Shown in pieces: positions 9,216 to 17,321 of a stretch of DNA of 64,000 bases (its first letter is position 1; every line of letters starts with the position of its first letter). The translations under genes were made by a program, and so were the position numbers. Origin of the DNA: JBBITI01 sp963735055 (GTDB lineage: Bacteria > Chloroflexota > Dehalococcoidia > Dehalococcoidales > UBA2162); NCBI GenBank assembly GCA_963735055.1, contig CAVTJN010000003.1:30747-94746 (forward strand), written 5' to 3'. The notes beneath the pieces were generated by a model. That model ran no database searches and was not told the DNA's origin. It saw nothing but the letters and a program-made list of their open reading frames with translations.

Positions 9216-9964
9216 TACTTTCCTCCCTTGTCGTTGCGCCGCAGTTTACGCTCAACTGGCAGCCACGTCCTGGCCGCGCCGGAACCGGGATCGGGTTCAA
9301 CCCGCAGCACCGGCCGCCCGCCCAACAGGGATGGCCGGATGCGGTCCTGGCTGTCAATCACTTCGTGGTCCTTCAGGACTCTGCCATCGGTATCTTGTAC
9401 CCGGTCAATATCAGTCCGCCGGAGTAATTCGGCGACGGTTAGCCGGCCGGTGATATCATGGATGCCCTTCAAGTCAACCAGACGGCCATCATTACCGCCC
9501 GCCCGGAGACCGACGGCCGCCAGGGCGCCAATCACTCCCTCGCCACTGCCGCCCAGTTCCTTCAAGAACACCCCGTGCTTCCTCGCCAGAGATACAGCTT
9601 CTTCCTTGGTGAGCACCGAGGCGCAAGCCCTCTTGCCGAAATCGAGAATCTCCTGGTTAACAACCTCGGTAGGACAGAAGCAAAGGCCCGGATCCGCTCC
9701 CACCTGATAACAGCCTGACATATAGGCGATGCCAGGCTCGTAAAGATCGGATGCCGGCCTATCGGTCTCAACGGCAATGCCCTTGGAGCTGTTGTGCGAC
9801 GTATACCTGATGCGGTCGTCAACCAGCAACTGATGACGGCTTACCCCGAGCGATCTCACCTTTCCCATAGCTTCAAGGTGCTTCGCCAGGCCGCGAGCTA
9901 CCCGTCCGGTACCGGCACTACCCAGAATGTCGGTATCATCCACGCCGATGTAGATTACGCTCAC
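9215..9964 (-). CDS. TiaS-like ATP-binding protein (IGVDDTD motif)
   Basis: A 249-residue protein opening IYIGVDDTD, then a GTGRVARGLAKHL segment and, further on, GGSGEGVIGALAAVGLRAGG. This resembles the N-terminal catalytic part of archaeal tRNA(Ile2) agmatidine synthase TiaS and related bacterial proteins, but it is much shorter than TiaS and lacks the RNA-binding C-terminal domains. Two cysteines in a CYQVG...CFC stretch may bind metal. The GTG start overlaps the upstream stop (GTGA) and its own stop overlaps the next start. The position between a molybdopterin-fold lipoprotein and an ECF-S-like protein argues against a tRNA role. True substrate unknown. Confidence 0.65.
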   Translation of the reverse strand: MSVIYIGVDDTDILGSAGTGRVARGLAKHLEAMGKVRSLGVSRHQLLVDDRIRYTSHNSSKGIAVETDRPASDLYEPGIAYMSGCYQVGADPGLCFCPTEVVNQEILDFGKRACASVLTKEEAVSLARKHGVFLKELGGSGEGVIGALAAVGLRAGGNDGRLVDLKGIHDITGRLTVAELLRRTDIDRVQDTDGRVLKDHEVIDSQDRIRPSLLGGRPVLRVEPDPGSGAARTWLPVERKLRRNDKGGK

Positions 9965-10491
9965 CTCGCCACCATCTTATTGGCATCGACGATCCAGTTA
10001 TTTGGCGGGATGTCGGCACCGGCCAACTTGCACGTCCCCTGGTTGCTGAAATCCAGTATCACCTGGTCATTGATTTCGGCTCGCTTCAGGGTTATCTCTG
10101 CCGTGCCCAGACGTCCCGGAGTGAAGCCGTAGACGGTGATCGTGTTGAAGTCGGCGACGCCAACCACGGCGAGCGCTGACATCAGCGTTGGCCCCTCTTC
10201 GTTCTTGCCATCGGCGGTGAACTTCACTTTGGCCAGCTTCGACAGATCGGCGAGGGTCAGGACTCCGGCGCTGGTCTCGCCACGAAAGACGGCGATAGAG
10301 TATTTGGCGCCGCTCTCAATCTGGGGCGAGCTGCCGGGCGTCTTGGTAGAAGATGAGGTGGCCGGACTCGAACCTGAACAGGACGCAAACAGCAGCGCCG
10401 AGGTGACCAGACATGCCGAAAGGAACGCTAGAACGGGTGAGACGAAGCGAATTGTACCTGTATGGTCGCGAGCGAACGGACTGCCGTTCAT
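9961..10491 (-). CDS. lipoprotein with one molybdopterin-oxidoreductase-like domain
   Basis: A 176-residue protein starting MNGSPFARDHTG; the ATG lies 3 bases after the AAGGAGA that ends leader B, so that RNA element contains its ribosome site. A signal segment ends in a lipobox (LFASC), followed by a Ser/Thr/Pro linker and one domain. The domain pattern (VLTLADLSKLAKVKF, GPTLMSALAVVGV, then NTITVYGF) parallels domains 1 and 3 of the lipoprotein at 6376-7947. It overlaps the next gene by 4 bases (GTGA). Likely a surface-anchored binding domain tied to Mo/W metabolism rather than an enzyme on its own. Confidence 0.65.
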   Translation of the reverse strand: MNGSPFARDHTGTIRFVSPVLAFLSACLVTSALLFASCSGSSPATSSSTKTPGSSPQIESGAKYSIAVFRGETSAGVLTLADLSKLAKVKFTADGKNEEGPTLMSALAVVGVADFNTITVYGFTPGRLGTAEITLKRAEINDQVILDFSNQGTCKLAGADIPPNNWIVDANKMVAR

Positions 10492-10494
10492 TTC

Positions 10495-10610
10495 TCTCCT
10501 TTCCAATTGCGGGAGGTACAGGCGTTTCCACCCGTGCCCTCGGAGCTTCGCAAGAAGCCCCTCGGCCACCACACCCTGTCAGGCGATTTAGGTGTGCGGC
10601 TCGAAGAGTT
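10495..10610 (-). promoter_or_regulatory. structured RNA leader B, Moco/Tuco-riboswitch-like, overlaps ribosome site
   Basis: Homolog of leader A. Plus-strand positions of the conserved blocks are GCTCGAAGAG 10599-10608, TTTAGG 10587-10592, ACCCTG 10573-10578, GTTTCC 10524-10529, GGGAGG 10511-10516 and TCTCCTTTCC 10495-10504. The last block is the Shine-Dalgarno site of the lipoprotein at 10491, and the CCTCC block can pair with it, suggesting control of translation start. Leader A is followed by a terminator instead, so the two may share a sensor but use different switches. Confidence 0.65.
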
Positions 10611-10749
10611 CGACTTATTTTGTCGAGGGGAATCCTACCACGTGTCTGGAAGACTTGTCAACAGCAGTTTCGGCGAACTACCGACAGAGTCCATTGCACG
10701 TTAACGCGGGCAGAATGTGCCGATGTGATATCGAGACCCGCGATGGTGG

Positions 10750-11253
10750 TCAGAGATCATCAGCCGGCGAGTGGTACTCCGGCAGTGGCTGACTATCTCC
10801 AATCTTCAGGAGTTCATTCTCCATAGTCAGCCGGTATACAACCCGCTCCAGCTCCTCGATCCGGTCCTTAAGTACTGCCACTTCAGTCAAGTCGTATTCT
10901 ACCTGACGGCCAATCGGCTCCGCCCTCAGGTAGATTCTCTCGGGCGCGGCCGCAAAGCATTTCGACAGGGCCGGGCACAGGGAGCTTTCACCCGTGCTGC
11001 CACTCGCCCGGTACCAATTCCCACCATAGTCATCAGACACCATGTTGAGCTCGATTTGACAGTCCGGGAAGGGCGTCGACGAGAAGAACAATCTGAACCC
11101 GCTTCGAGCGTTGGGTATATCTTTGACCAGTTCGTCAACCATCTGGGGAACGCCCTCGATTAAAGGTCCCCTGCCCAGTTCTACGGCCTCGTTGTCAAAG
11201 ACCCATGTGCCCGAATTCCAGTATGGTTCAATAACCATGACAGGGTTGGCCAT
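10750..11253 (-). CDS. DUF6717-like protein
   Basis: A 167-residue soluble protein opening MANPVMVIEPYWNSGTWVFD, with GVPQMVDELVKDIPNA, GFRLFFSSTPFPD and GNWYRA. This matches my memory of the DUF6717 family, whose function is unknown. A short coiled-coil-like tail (about residues 125-150, IEELERVVYRLTMENELL) follows. The start is the ATG near GAGGGCAATCTT, with a moderate ribosome site. Monocistronic, divergent from the hydrolase gene at 11411. Confidence 0.7.
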   Translation of the reverse strand: MANPVMVIEPYWNSGTWVFDNEAVELGRGPLIEGVPQMVDELVKDIPNARSGFRLFFSSTPFPDCQIELNMVSDDYGGNWYRASGSTGESSLCPALSKCFAAAPERIYLRAEPIGRQVEYDLTEVAVLKDRIEELERVVYRLTMENELLKIGDSQPLPEYHSPADDL

Positions 11254-11410
11254 AAGATTGCCCTCCTCGTCGATACCCTTTCACCATTCTACCTGGCCGG
11301 TCAATACTCGCCGCAATGATGCCCGGCGACCTCTCCACCGCCTGAGACCAATCCCACCGTGGGGTATCCTGGGGGAGTATACTTGGATTGTGTATGTCGC
11401 CAGGAAGCAA

Positions 11411-12883
11411 ATGCCAAGGCATATCCGATACGGTAAGGCCGGACGAGGAGGCGCCGTTCTGGTTTGCCTGATCGCCGCCGCGCTGAGCCCGGGGCCGCTG
11501 CCCGGTTGGGGCGGGGCAGCCGCCGCGAGCCCGGCGCAGGTCAAAGAGCTGAATTTTGTATTCCTCCACGGTATGGGAGCGACCAGCGCGAGTACGCAGT
11601 CTCTCGCGGACAACGTTGAAGATGAGGCGCGGCCATATGTGTCGGCCTACGAGCAGGCGAATCCAGGCACTGCCGTCCGGATCAACACCCTGCAGAGGTC
11701 TTACCCCAAAGACGTGGACGTGGCCACCTGGGCAAGCAATATTGCCGACGCCGTCAAAACGCATTTCGCGGGCAAGCGCGACCTGATTCTGGTCGGGCAC
11801 AGCATGGGAGGTAAGGCGGCGCTGTACGCAGCGGCCCACAATGTCGGTAATATCGGTGACATCACGGCCCTGGTGGTGACCATCAATAGTCCGGTGAAGA
11901 GTCTGAACGACTACTACGTGGTCGGGGGTGGGTCCGTTACCGACTACATCCGGGTGAGCCGGGTTATCACCGACAACGGAGTTGCCAGCTCGCTGGGTTC
12001 GTACGATAGCTCGGCCGACGGCAAGCTGGTGGGCACCAGCAAACACTGGCTGGCCTTCGTGTCGGCTGAATCCGCGCCGCTCAGCCCCCAGTTCGAGTTT
12101 TCAGGGTTAGACCCGTACCCGAGAGACATGGATGACGGCCTGGTGCCGATCTCGGCGCAGTGTGCCGACGGGGCCGACGCCGTCTACTATGGAGAATGGG
12201 GTCACAGCGCCTTCTCAGACAATCCGAGCTTGACCGCGAGCGTTGCCGGCCAGATTCTAGGCTACGTGTTTGGCGGTGAAATACCAACCGCGGTGCTTGG
12301 GTCGAGTGGATCAGTGGAGCACCGGGCCGGTTGGATGCCCTTGCCCTACGGTTGGGAAGACCGCCTTGGTGAATCCGCCGGCACTGGTGGCGTCATCTCG
12401 CACAGCAACAGTTCGTTTTTCAAGTGGCAACAATGGGAAGACATCGTCGGCAACTGCACGCCGGGGAACCGGCCCGCCGCCTACTGGTTTCACCGCGACT
12501 CGTTGCCGATCCTTACTTCGGCCAGTCAGGTCCGCTGGCTGAACCCTGACGATCCCACCGACTGCCGGCTGCTGGTAACAACCCGGGCGGCGCCGAGAAG
12601 TAAAGTCAGGGTGCGATGGAACATACGGCAACACGAACCTCTGCCGGACGGGGTCTACCGCGATCACTACGAGATAAAGGTGAGCAATGGGACGGGGGTT
12701 ACCGGAATTACCGGGGCCGCCTGGCTCACGGGCGACGGGAACGACACCAGGTTGCAGGTTTCCTCCAGTGCGCAGGGGCCGTTCCGCTGGTTCAGAGCTG
12801 ACGTGGCGTTGTATAGCCGGCACATGGTATCGAGGAAGTTGATCGATCAGATTCTGCCCGAAACGCTGCCCCCGCCCAACTAG
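11411..12883 (+). CDS. secreted alpha/beta hydrolase (lipase-like)
   Basis: A 490-residue protein with an N-terminal signal sequence (basic start, hydrophobic stretch, Ala-rich cleavage region near residue 40). The catalytic domain opens NFVFLHGMGATSAS, an oxyanion-side HG motif, and carries the nucleophile elbow GHSMGG. An Asp (DGLVPI) and a His (WGHSAF) follow in the right order for a Ser-Asp-His triad. The C-terminal 130 residues look like a beta-rich accessory domain. The start could instead be the GTG at 11390, which has GGGGGAG 12 bases upstream. Likely acts outside the cytoplasm on an ester or lipid; substrate unknown. Confidence 0.8.
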   Translation: MPRHIRYGKAGRGGAVLVCLIAAALSPGPLPGWGGAAAASPAQVKELNFVFLHGMGATSASTQSLADNVEDEARPYVSAYEQANPGTAVRINTLQRSYPKDVDVATWASNIADAVKTHFAGKRDLILVGHSMGGKAALYAAAHNVGNIGDITALVVTINSPVKSLNDYYVVGGGSVTDYIRVSRVITDNGVASSLGSYDSSADGKLVGTSKHWLAFVSAESAPLSPQFEFSGLDPYPRDMDDGLVPISAQCADGADAVYYGEWGHSAFSDNPSLTASVAGQILGYVFGGEIPTAVLGSSGSVEHRAGWMPLPYGWEDRLGESAGTGGVISHSNSSFFKWQQWEDIVGNCTPGNRPAAYWFHRDSLPILTSASQVRWLNPDDPTDCRLLVTTRAAPRSKVRVRWNIRQHEPLPDGVYRDHYEIKVSNGTGVTGITGAAWLTGDGNDTRLQVSSSAQGPFRWFRADVALYSRHMVSRKLIDQILPETLPPPN

Positions 12884-12917
12884 CGATGCAGTTGATGACG
12901 GGTCGAGGAGATGCCGG

Positions 12918-14030
12918 TCAGACTTTCAACTGCGCCCGGATCTTCGCCAGGCGAAGCAGACTCTCACGGGCGACAACTCCAGTCATGCCGCCATCCTCGA
13001 GAACCGGTAGCAGGTCAACATGGAGTTGGTCCATCGCTTCAAGGGCGTGCGCCGCCGTCCGGCAGCCGGAGACGGTCCGGGCCGCCCTGAAGGGAGTCAT
13101 GGTCTCCCGTACCGGCGTCACGGCCCAGCGATTCATGGGCACACGTTTGATATCCCGTGAGGTCACGATACCCAGCGTCTCTTCTTCGCCGGAAACCGCA
13201 AACAGGTCCTGTCCCGTCACCAGCATGTAGTCGCCGACCAGTCTATCGAGAGTAAGATCGGCGGCAATAGTCGGGAAGTCAACCGTCATGACGTCCTTCG
13301 TCCGGGTGTCTTGCAGCGCTCCGAGCAGAGCGGCTCGCCTGCCGGCAAAGGTGGCCGCCCCCTGAAGGGCCCATCCGAAAAAGACCAGCATCACTCCGTT
13401 GGTCCATTGGCCGGAAAAGAGCAACAGAGCGACGCCGCTCAAGCTCAGGATGAGGCCGAAACACCAACCGATCGCTGAGGCCATGCGCAGGGCGCGCTGG
13501 TACTTCCCGGTGGCTCTCCAGATGATTGCCGCCAGGATTCTACCGCCGGCCAGCGGGTAGGCCGGCAGCAGGTGGAAGAGCGCCAGAATGTACCAGAAGA
13601 ATGCCAGCCATTGCAGTAACAGGACGATGACCGAACTGTCGGCTTCAGCCCGCCTCAGGAAAAGCCAATTGAATACCACCGCCGCCCCGACGTTGAGCAC
13701 CAGGTTGACTCCGGCGGTGGCTAACTCCCGACCGGGGCTCGTGCTGTCCTCCGGGACCTGCGCCACCCCCCCGAACACAAAAAGCATCGCATTCCGCACC
13801 GGTATATGGATCAGCCTCGCCGCGAGGTTGGTGAGAACTTGAACAACGGTCATTGAAGCCAAGAACATAAGACCGCCGGTCAGCCCCAGGAATATTCGGT
13901 CGCGCAAGTTGTAGTTCCCCGGATATTGCGTCACCAGAATGGTGGTTATGAGAATGATGGCGAGATACCAGGTGGGATGCAGCCGGATGCGCGTCGAAGT
14001 AAGAAGCCGCGGAACGGTCTGGCTATCCAT
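12918..14030 (-). CDS. site-2-protease-like membrane protein with CBS pair, catalytic motif lost
   Basis: A 370-residue protein with about six membrane helices, then two CBS domains (about residues 245-365, KDVMTVDFPTI and VRETMTPFRAA). The layout matches the M50 family with C-terminal CBS domains. The family zinc motif HExxH, normally followed by IPV and FGGVA, is here TNLAARLIHIPV...LFVFGGVA, so both His and the Glu are missing. The second metal motif, usually PLDGGR, reads PLAGGR, so the Asp is also gone. The fold context is otherwise intact and the frame is open, so this looks like a pseudoenzyme rather than a decayed gene. Confidence 0.85.
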   Translation of the reverse strand: MDSQTVPRLLTSTRIRLHPTWYLAIILITTILVTQYPGNYNLRDRIFLGLTGGLMFLASMTVVQVLTNLAARLIHIPVRNAMLFVFGGVAQVPEDSTSPGRELATAGVNLVLNVGAAVVFNWLFLRRAEADSSVIVLLLQWLAFFWYILALFHLLPAYPLAGGRILAAIIWRATGKYQRALRMASAIGWCFGLILSLSGVALLLFSGQWTNGVMLVFFGWALQGAATFAGRRAALLGALQDTRTKDVMTVDFPTIAADLTLDRLVGDYMLVTGQDLFAVSGEEETLGIVTSRDIKRVPMNRWAVTPVRETMTPFRAARTVSGCRTAAHALEAMDQLHVDLLPVLEDGGMTGVVARESLLRLAKIRAQLKV

Positions 14031-14130
14031 ATCTAGTCCTGAAATTGATCCTGAGCCGAGCGACGCTCACGGAATGACGGTAGTATTCAGGGTCATGAAC
14101 TGCGGCTGGCCAGTTCTTCCGGCCGTACGA

Positions 14131-14583
14131 CTACTTACACTCCAGGACCAGCGTGTGCGATCCGGAGAGATCAACCTGGCGCCCGACCATTCCGGCCAGT
14201 GCCACACCGTCCCAGGTGGAGCGCTGCATGTCGACCCGCGAAGTGCCCACGGTGAATGTCTGGCCGAAGGCTTCCACGCCTATGCTGCTGGCTCCGACAG
14301 TGACCGAGTCGACAAAGCGTTTAGGAACCTGGACTACGGCGGTATCGCCCTGGGCAATCTGCGCAGGGAGGTTAATACCGGGCAGGAAGTTTAACCGTAG
14401 CGCCGCCGACCCTTCGGCAATGTCCAATGTGCCACAACTCCGGTTGTTCACCGTGATCTCCATGTCGTTCGACAAGAGCACCGCCAGGGTGGCAACGGTC
14501 CCTACCACGACTACGCCCAGCAAAACGAACACAACGATCAGGACTGTCGCGATTCCACGTTCGCCTTTCAATAGCCGCTTCAT
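14131..14583 (-). CDS. membrane-anchored small protein, pilin-like N-terminus
   Basis: A 150-residue protein starting MKRLLKGERGIATVLIVVF, with GAGGAGGAAAGGAG immediately upstream as a strong ribosome site. One hydrophobic helix (about residues 10-36) follows a basic, Gly-containing N-terminus in the style of pilins or pseudopilins, though no clear prepilin cleavage motif with Phe is present. The rest is predicted to be an extracytoplasmic beta-rich domain with a two-Cys pair (residues near 47 and 149). Family not recognised. Confidence 0.6.
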   Translation of the reverse strand: MKRLLKGERGIATVLIVVFVLLGVVVVGTVATLAVLLSNDMEITVNNRSCGTLDIAEGSAALRLNFLPGINLPAQIAQGDTAVVQVPKRFVDSVTVGASSIGVEAFGQTFTVGTSRVDMQRSTWDGVALAGMVGRQVDLSGSHTLVLECK

Positions 14584-14793
14584 TTCTTCTCCTTTCCTCC
14601 TCAGCAACAGTCTTCACCGTTGCCGGGCCATACCAGTTAGCCGGCCGAACCGCCCTGCCGCCGTCTCCAAGTCCCGGGAACGTACGGCCGCTGATGCGAT
14701 GAATTATATACCAAATGCGCAACCTTGACCCATGACCCGTTTCACATTAGAATGGCGACGGAACGAAGCACCGAACGGTCAAGAGTAACTGGA

Positions 14794-14808
14794 CGCTCCC
14801 ATGGAGCG
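14794..14808 (+). promoter_or_regulatory. short inverted repeat upstream of selenoprotein gene 1
   Basis: CGCTCC-CAT-GGAGCG, 20 bases before the ATG at 14829 and next to TAATAT (a poor -10 candidate). It could be an operator or a leader hairpin; there is no T-run, so it is not a terminator. Confidence 0.3.
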
Positions 14809-14828
14809 ACGTAATATGAGGGGGAGAA

Positions 14829-16577
14829 ATGGCTGAAAGTTTCAAGTGTCTTAACCCGGTAGGAATTCAAGATCCGATAAATCTGCGTCCTTTGGCGCCC
14901 CGGCTCGACAAGATCGACGGCAAGACGATCTACGTCACCATCAATGCCGGCGGAGACCAGGATATCACGATTCCTTTTGTGAAGCGTCTGCAGTCTGATT
15001 ATCCGAACACAAATTGGCAGATCAGGCGGAAGTTCGGCTTCAGCGCCGAGTTGACGGACGAAGAAAGAAAGGATGCCGACGCCCTTATAGCCGGCGTGAT
15101 CTGGTGACACGGCGCCATCTGGGGACAGTTGTCCCACGTCGCTGAGAATGAACAGGCCGGCATTCCTTCAGTATCGTTGATATATGCTGACCAGGATGAG
15201 TGTTTCCATCAGGCGGCGGCGATGAGCGGCTCGCCAAATCTGCGAAGAGTGCATGTCTCGCGGACCCTCCAGGGTCCTGAGGATGTCGATCGCTTTCTCC
15301 CTTCCGTCCTCGAAGCGCTCACCCGGCCGCTGACCAGGGAAGAACAAGCAGGCGGCAGGCTGGCGATCAATAACAGCCGGATCCTGTTTGAAGGCACCCT
15401 TGATGAAGCGCAGGAATTCTACCAGCAGACCCAGCCAATCCCCTCACTGAAGAACTCGGCTCCCATCGCTCTCTATACCGACGGCCTTCCGATAATCGTT
15501 CCCACCGAGGAACGGGTGGCCCGGATGCTGAAAGGCACCGGTCACAAACCCGATGAGCGGATCGTCTACCAGTCGACCCACAGAGGGTTCATGGGGGGCG
15601 ACGCCCTTGAAAAGGGCACCACGGTGAATTTTCAACCGGTGGGCCGGGAGGCCACGGTGGAACAAGTGGCCGTTAATGCGGTGATGGCCGGCTGCAAGCA
15701 GGAGTACTTGCCGGTGGTCCTGGCGATCGCGGAAGCAGGCGGGGGCGGCGGCGGTGACGGCCGGGGCAGTCAGGGCTACGTTGTCAGCGGGCCCATCTAC
15801 AAAGAGATCGGAATGAACTGCGACGTGGGCATTTTTGGCCCGGGAAATCCGGCAAACCGGAGCATCGGGCGGGCCGCGGAGTTGATGTGGCGTAACTTCG
15901 GAGGCAATATTCCGGCCGTAACCAACTGCGGCGTCATGGGAACTCCCCTCTTCAACTGCGTACCCGAGGACATCAACAACCTCCCGCCGGGTTGGAAGGG
16001 ACTGAACGAGGAATACGACTACAAGAAAAGTGAAAGCATTATCTATGTGGCGAATCTGGGGCGGGGCGGCACGACCAACATCCATCGTACCGAGTTCTCG
16101 CCCGGCGGCTACCGCGCCTTCCAGAAGTCCGGACACGGCGGCATCGCCCGGCGCCTGGGTGTTAAAGGTAAGCCCGGTCCGAAGAACTGGCTGGGATACA
16201 TGCTCACCGAGCTCTGGGCGGGGAGGGAGGGGGGCATCACTTTCTTCATGCTTCCCCAAATGGCCCGCCATCTTTATGATGCCGGGTTCAAGACGAAAGA
16301 TGAGGTGTACGAGTGGATTCAGAAGTCCAGTTTCAGGACGGTGGCGGAATACCGGACCCACTCCTGGCCCGATGTTCAGACCAATGCCTGGAATGCCATC
16401 GAAAAGACCTCCGGGAAGCCGTGGAAGGAACTGTCCGACGACTACCTGGTACCATTTGTGGGTAATGCATATGAGAACTGCATCATAGTCACCGGTGGTG
16501 GGGAAGAATATCCCCAATGGATTGGGGCCCGCCGTCCCGGTTCGGATCCAGCTTACAGCATCGACGCCTGGCGCTAG
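14829..16577 (+). CDS. two-domain UGSC-like protein, selenoprotein candidate (Sec at codon 93)
   Basis: The frame runs 92 codons, meets TGA at 15105-15107, and continues in the same frame for 489 codons with clear homology to the paralog at 20734. Reading TGA as selenocysteine gives a 582-residue protein. Residues 1-170 resemble the UGSC (seleno)protein domain, with opening CLNPVGIQ, PLAPRLDK and GKTIYV, then ADALIAGVIW-U-HGAIW and later AGIPSVSLIYADQDEC. In the usual family the Sec sits in UGSC; here it is UHGA, and the likely partner is Cys125, 32 residues later. Residues about 220-582 form the domain often found beside UGSC proteins (VNAVMAGC, LGPGNP-like and LMWRNFGG motifs). The start follows GGGGGAGAA. 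Function unknown; a redox role is inferred. Confidence 0.85.
15105..15136 (+). promoter_or_regulatory. bSECIS-like hairpin after in-frame TGA (copy 1)
   Basis: TGA at 15105-15107 is followed by stem GGGAC (15122-15126), loop AGTT (15127-15130) and GTCCC (15131-15135), plus T-A after a one-base bulge. The loop starts 20 bases after TGA and has G at loop position 2, in line with the bacterial SECIS rule of a G within the first two loop bases at roughly 16-37 bases from the UGA. Confidence 0.75.
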
Positions 16578-16631
16578 ACAGAGCTTAGGCGAGACCGAAC
16601 AGCCCCCTTACTGTCCCCGGAACATAGAACC

Positions 16632-16662
16632 GAGGGCGTCCAGCCTCTGGCTGGACGCCCTC
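16632..16662 (+). terminator. 14-bp hairpin terminator after selenoprotein gene 1
   Basis: GAGGGCGTCCAGCC and its exact complement are separated by TCT and followed by TCTATTTA. It lies between the convergent selenoprotein and cupin genes and can serve both directions. Confidence 0.88.
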
Positions 16663-16686
16663 TCTATTTAGTCTGGAAGCGGAATA

Positions 16687-17244
16687 CTAGTATTGGGTCT
16701 GAGGGCCGGCTTCCTCCGGCCAATGCACCACCGCTTCTTCACTCACGTAGCCCTGATCAATGAAGATCATTCTCTTAAGGTCTGCTTCGGACACGAGGTT
16801 CTTCAGGGCTTTTTCGGTGTGCTTGGGTGATTGGTTGATGGTGACGATCAGGAAGGGCCTGGTAACCTTCAGAATCCTCCACGGGCCGTGCACGAAGTTG
16901 GCCGGCAGGCACATGATTGTCGATCGGGTAATAACGTGCTTTTCCATTTCCGGTCCCATGTGCATCTCGACCTCGGCTCCAAGATCCCAAGGATCGTCCG
17001 GGTCAGTCCCCAGGTGAACAAAAATCTCAGGGTACTTGTGGGTGTGCGGACCGTGATATATCTCGCCCCAAGCCTTGGTGCCATAGGCGCCATAGGGGTT
17101 CTTGCCGACCCAGAAAATCTGGTATTCATTACAGCCTTCAAAAGTGGTGCCGTCAAGGAATCCGATGGTGGCATACGGTCGGCGTGCCTGGATCTCCGGA
17201 TCTACTCCCGATATGAACAGGCGGTCATATTTGTTTTCAGTCAA
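16687..17244 (-). CDS. cupin-domain protein (family member 1 of 4 in window)
   Basis: A 185-residue protein. The start is the TTG (L/MTENKYDRLFISG) with GGAGGG 5 bases upstream; it aligns with the MPESKYGKY and MAESKYGKY starts of its relatives at 22672 and 23191. The cupin core has metal-type motif 1 HGPHTHKYPEIFVHLG, the shared DLGAEVEMHMG strand, and motif 2 CLPANFVHGPWR, so a His/His/Glu/His metal site is likely. It is larger than the others because of an N-terminal extension with aromatic residues. It is convergent with selenoprotein gene 1 and lies 77 bases downstream of the BKACE gene on the same strand. Likely a metal enzyme or small-molecule sensor; substrate unknown. Confidence 0.78.
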   Translation of the reverse strand: MTENKYDRLFISGVDPEIQARRPYATIGFLDGTTFEGCNEYQIFWVGKNPYGAYGTKAWGEIYHGPHTHKYPEIFVHLGTDPDDPWDLGAEVEMHMGPEMEKHVITRSTIMCLPANFVHGPWRILKVTRPFLIVTINQSPKHTEKALKNLVSEADLKRMIFIDQGYVSEEAVVHWPEEAGPQTQY

Positions 17245-17321
17245 TTGTTCCCTCCAACTTTCTTCACCATGGGCCACCGGCCCCACCTGGATTGGATCGC
17301 CACCGAGAGGGGCAGCCCGCT

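Noticed and set aside
14583..14740. Third copy of the Mo/W RNA leader before the pilin-like gene
   Set aside because: It shares only the GGAAAGGAGA ribosome site; the CCTAAA, CAGGGT, GGAAAC and CCTCCC blocks are missing.
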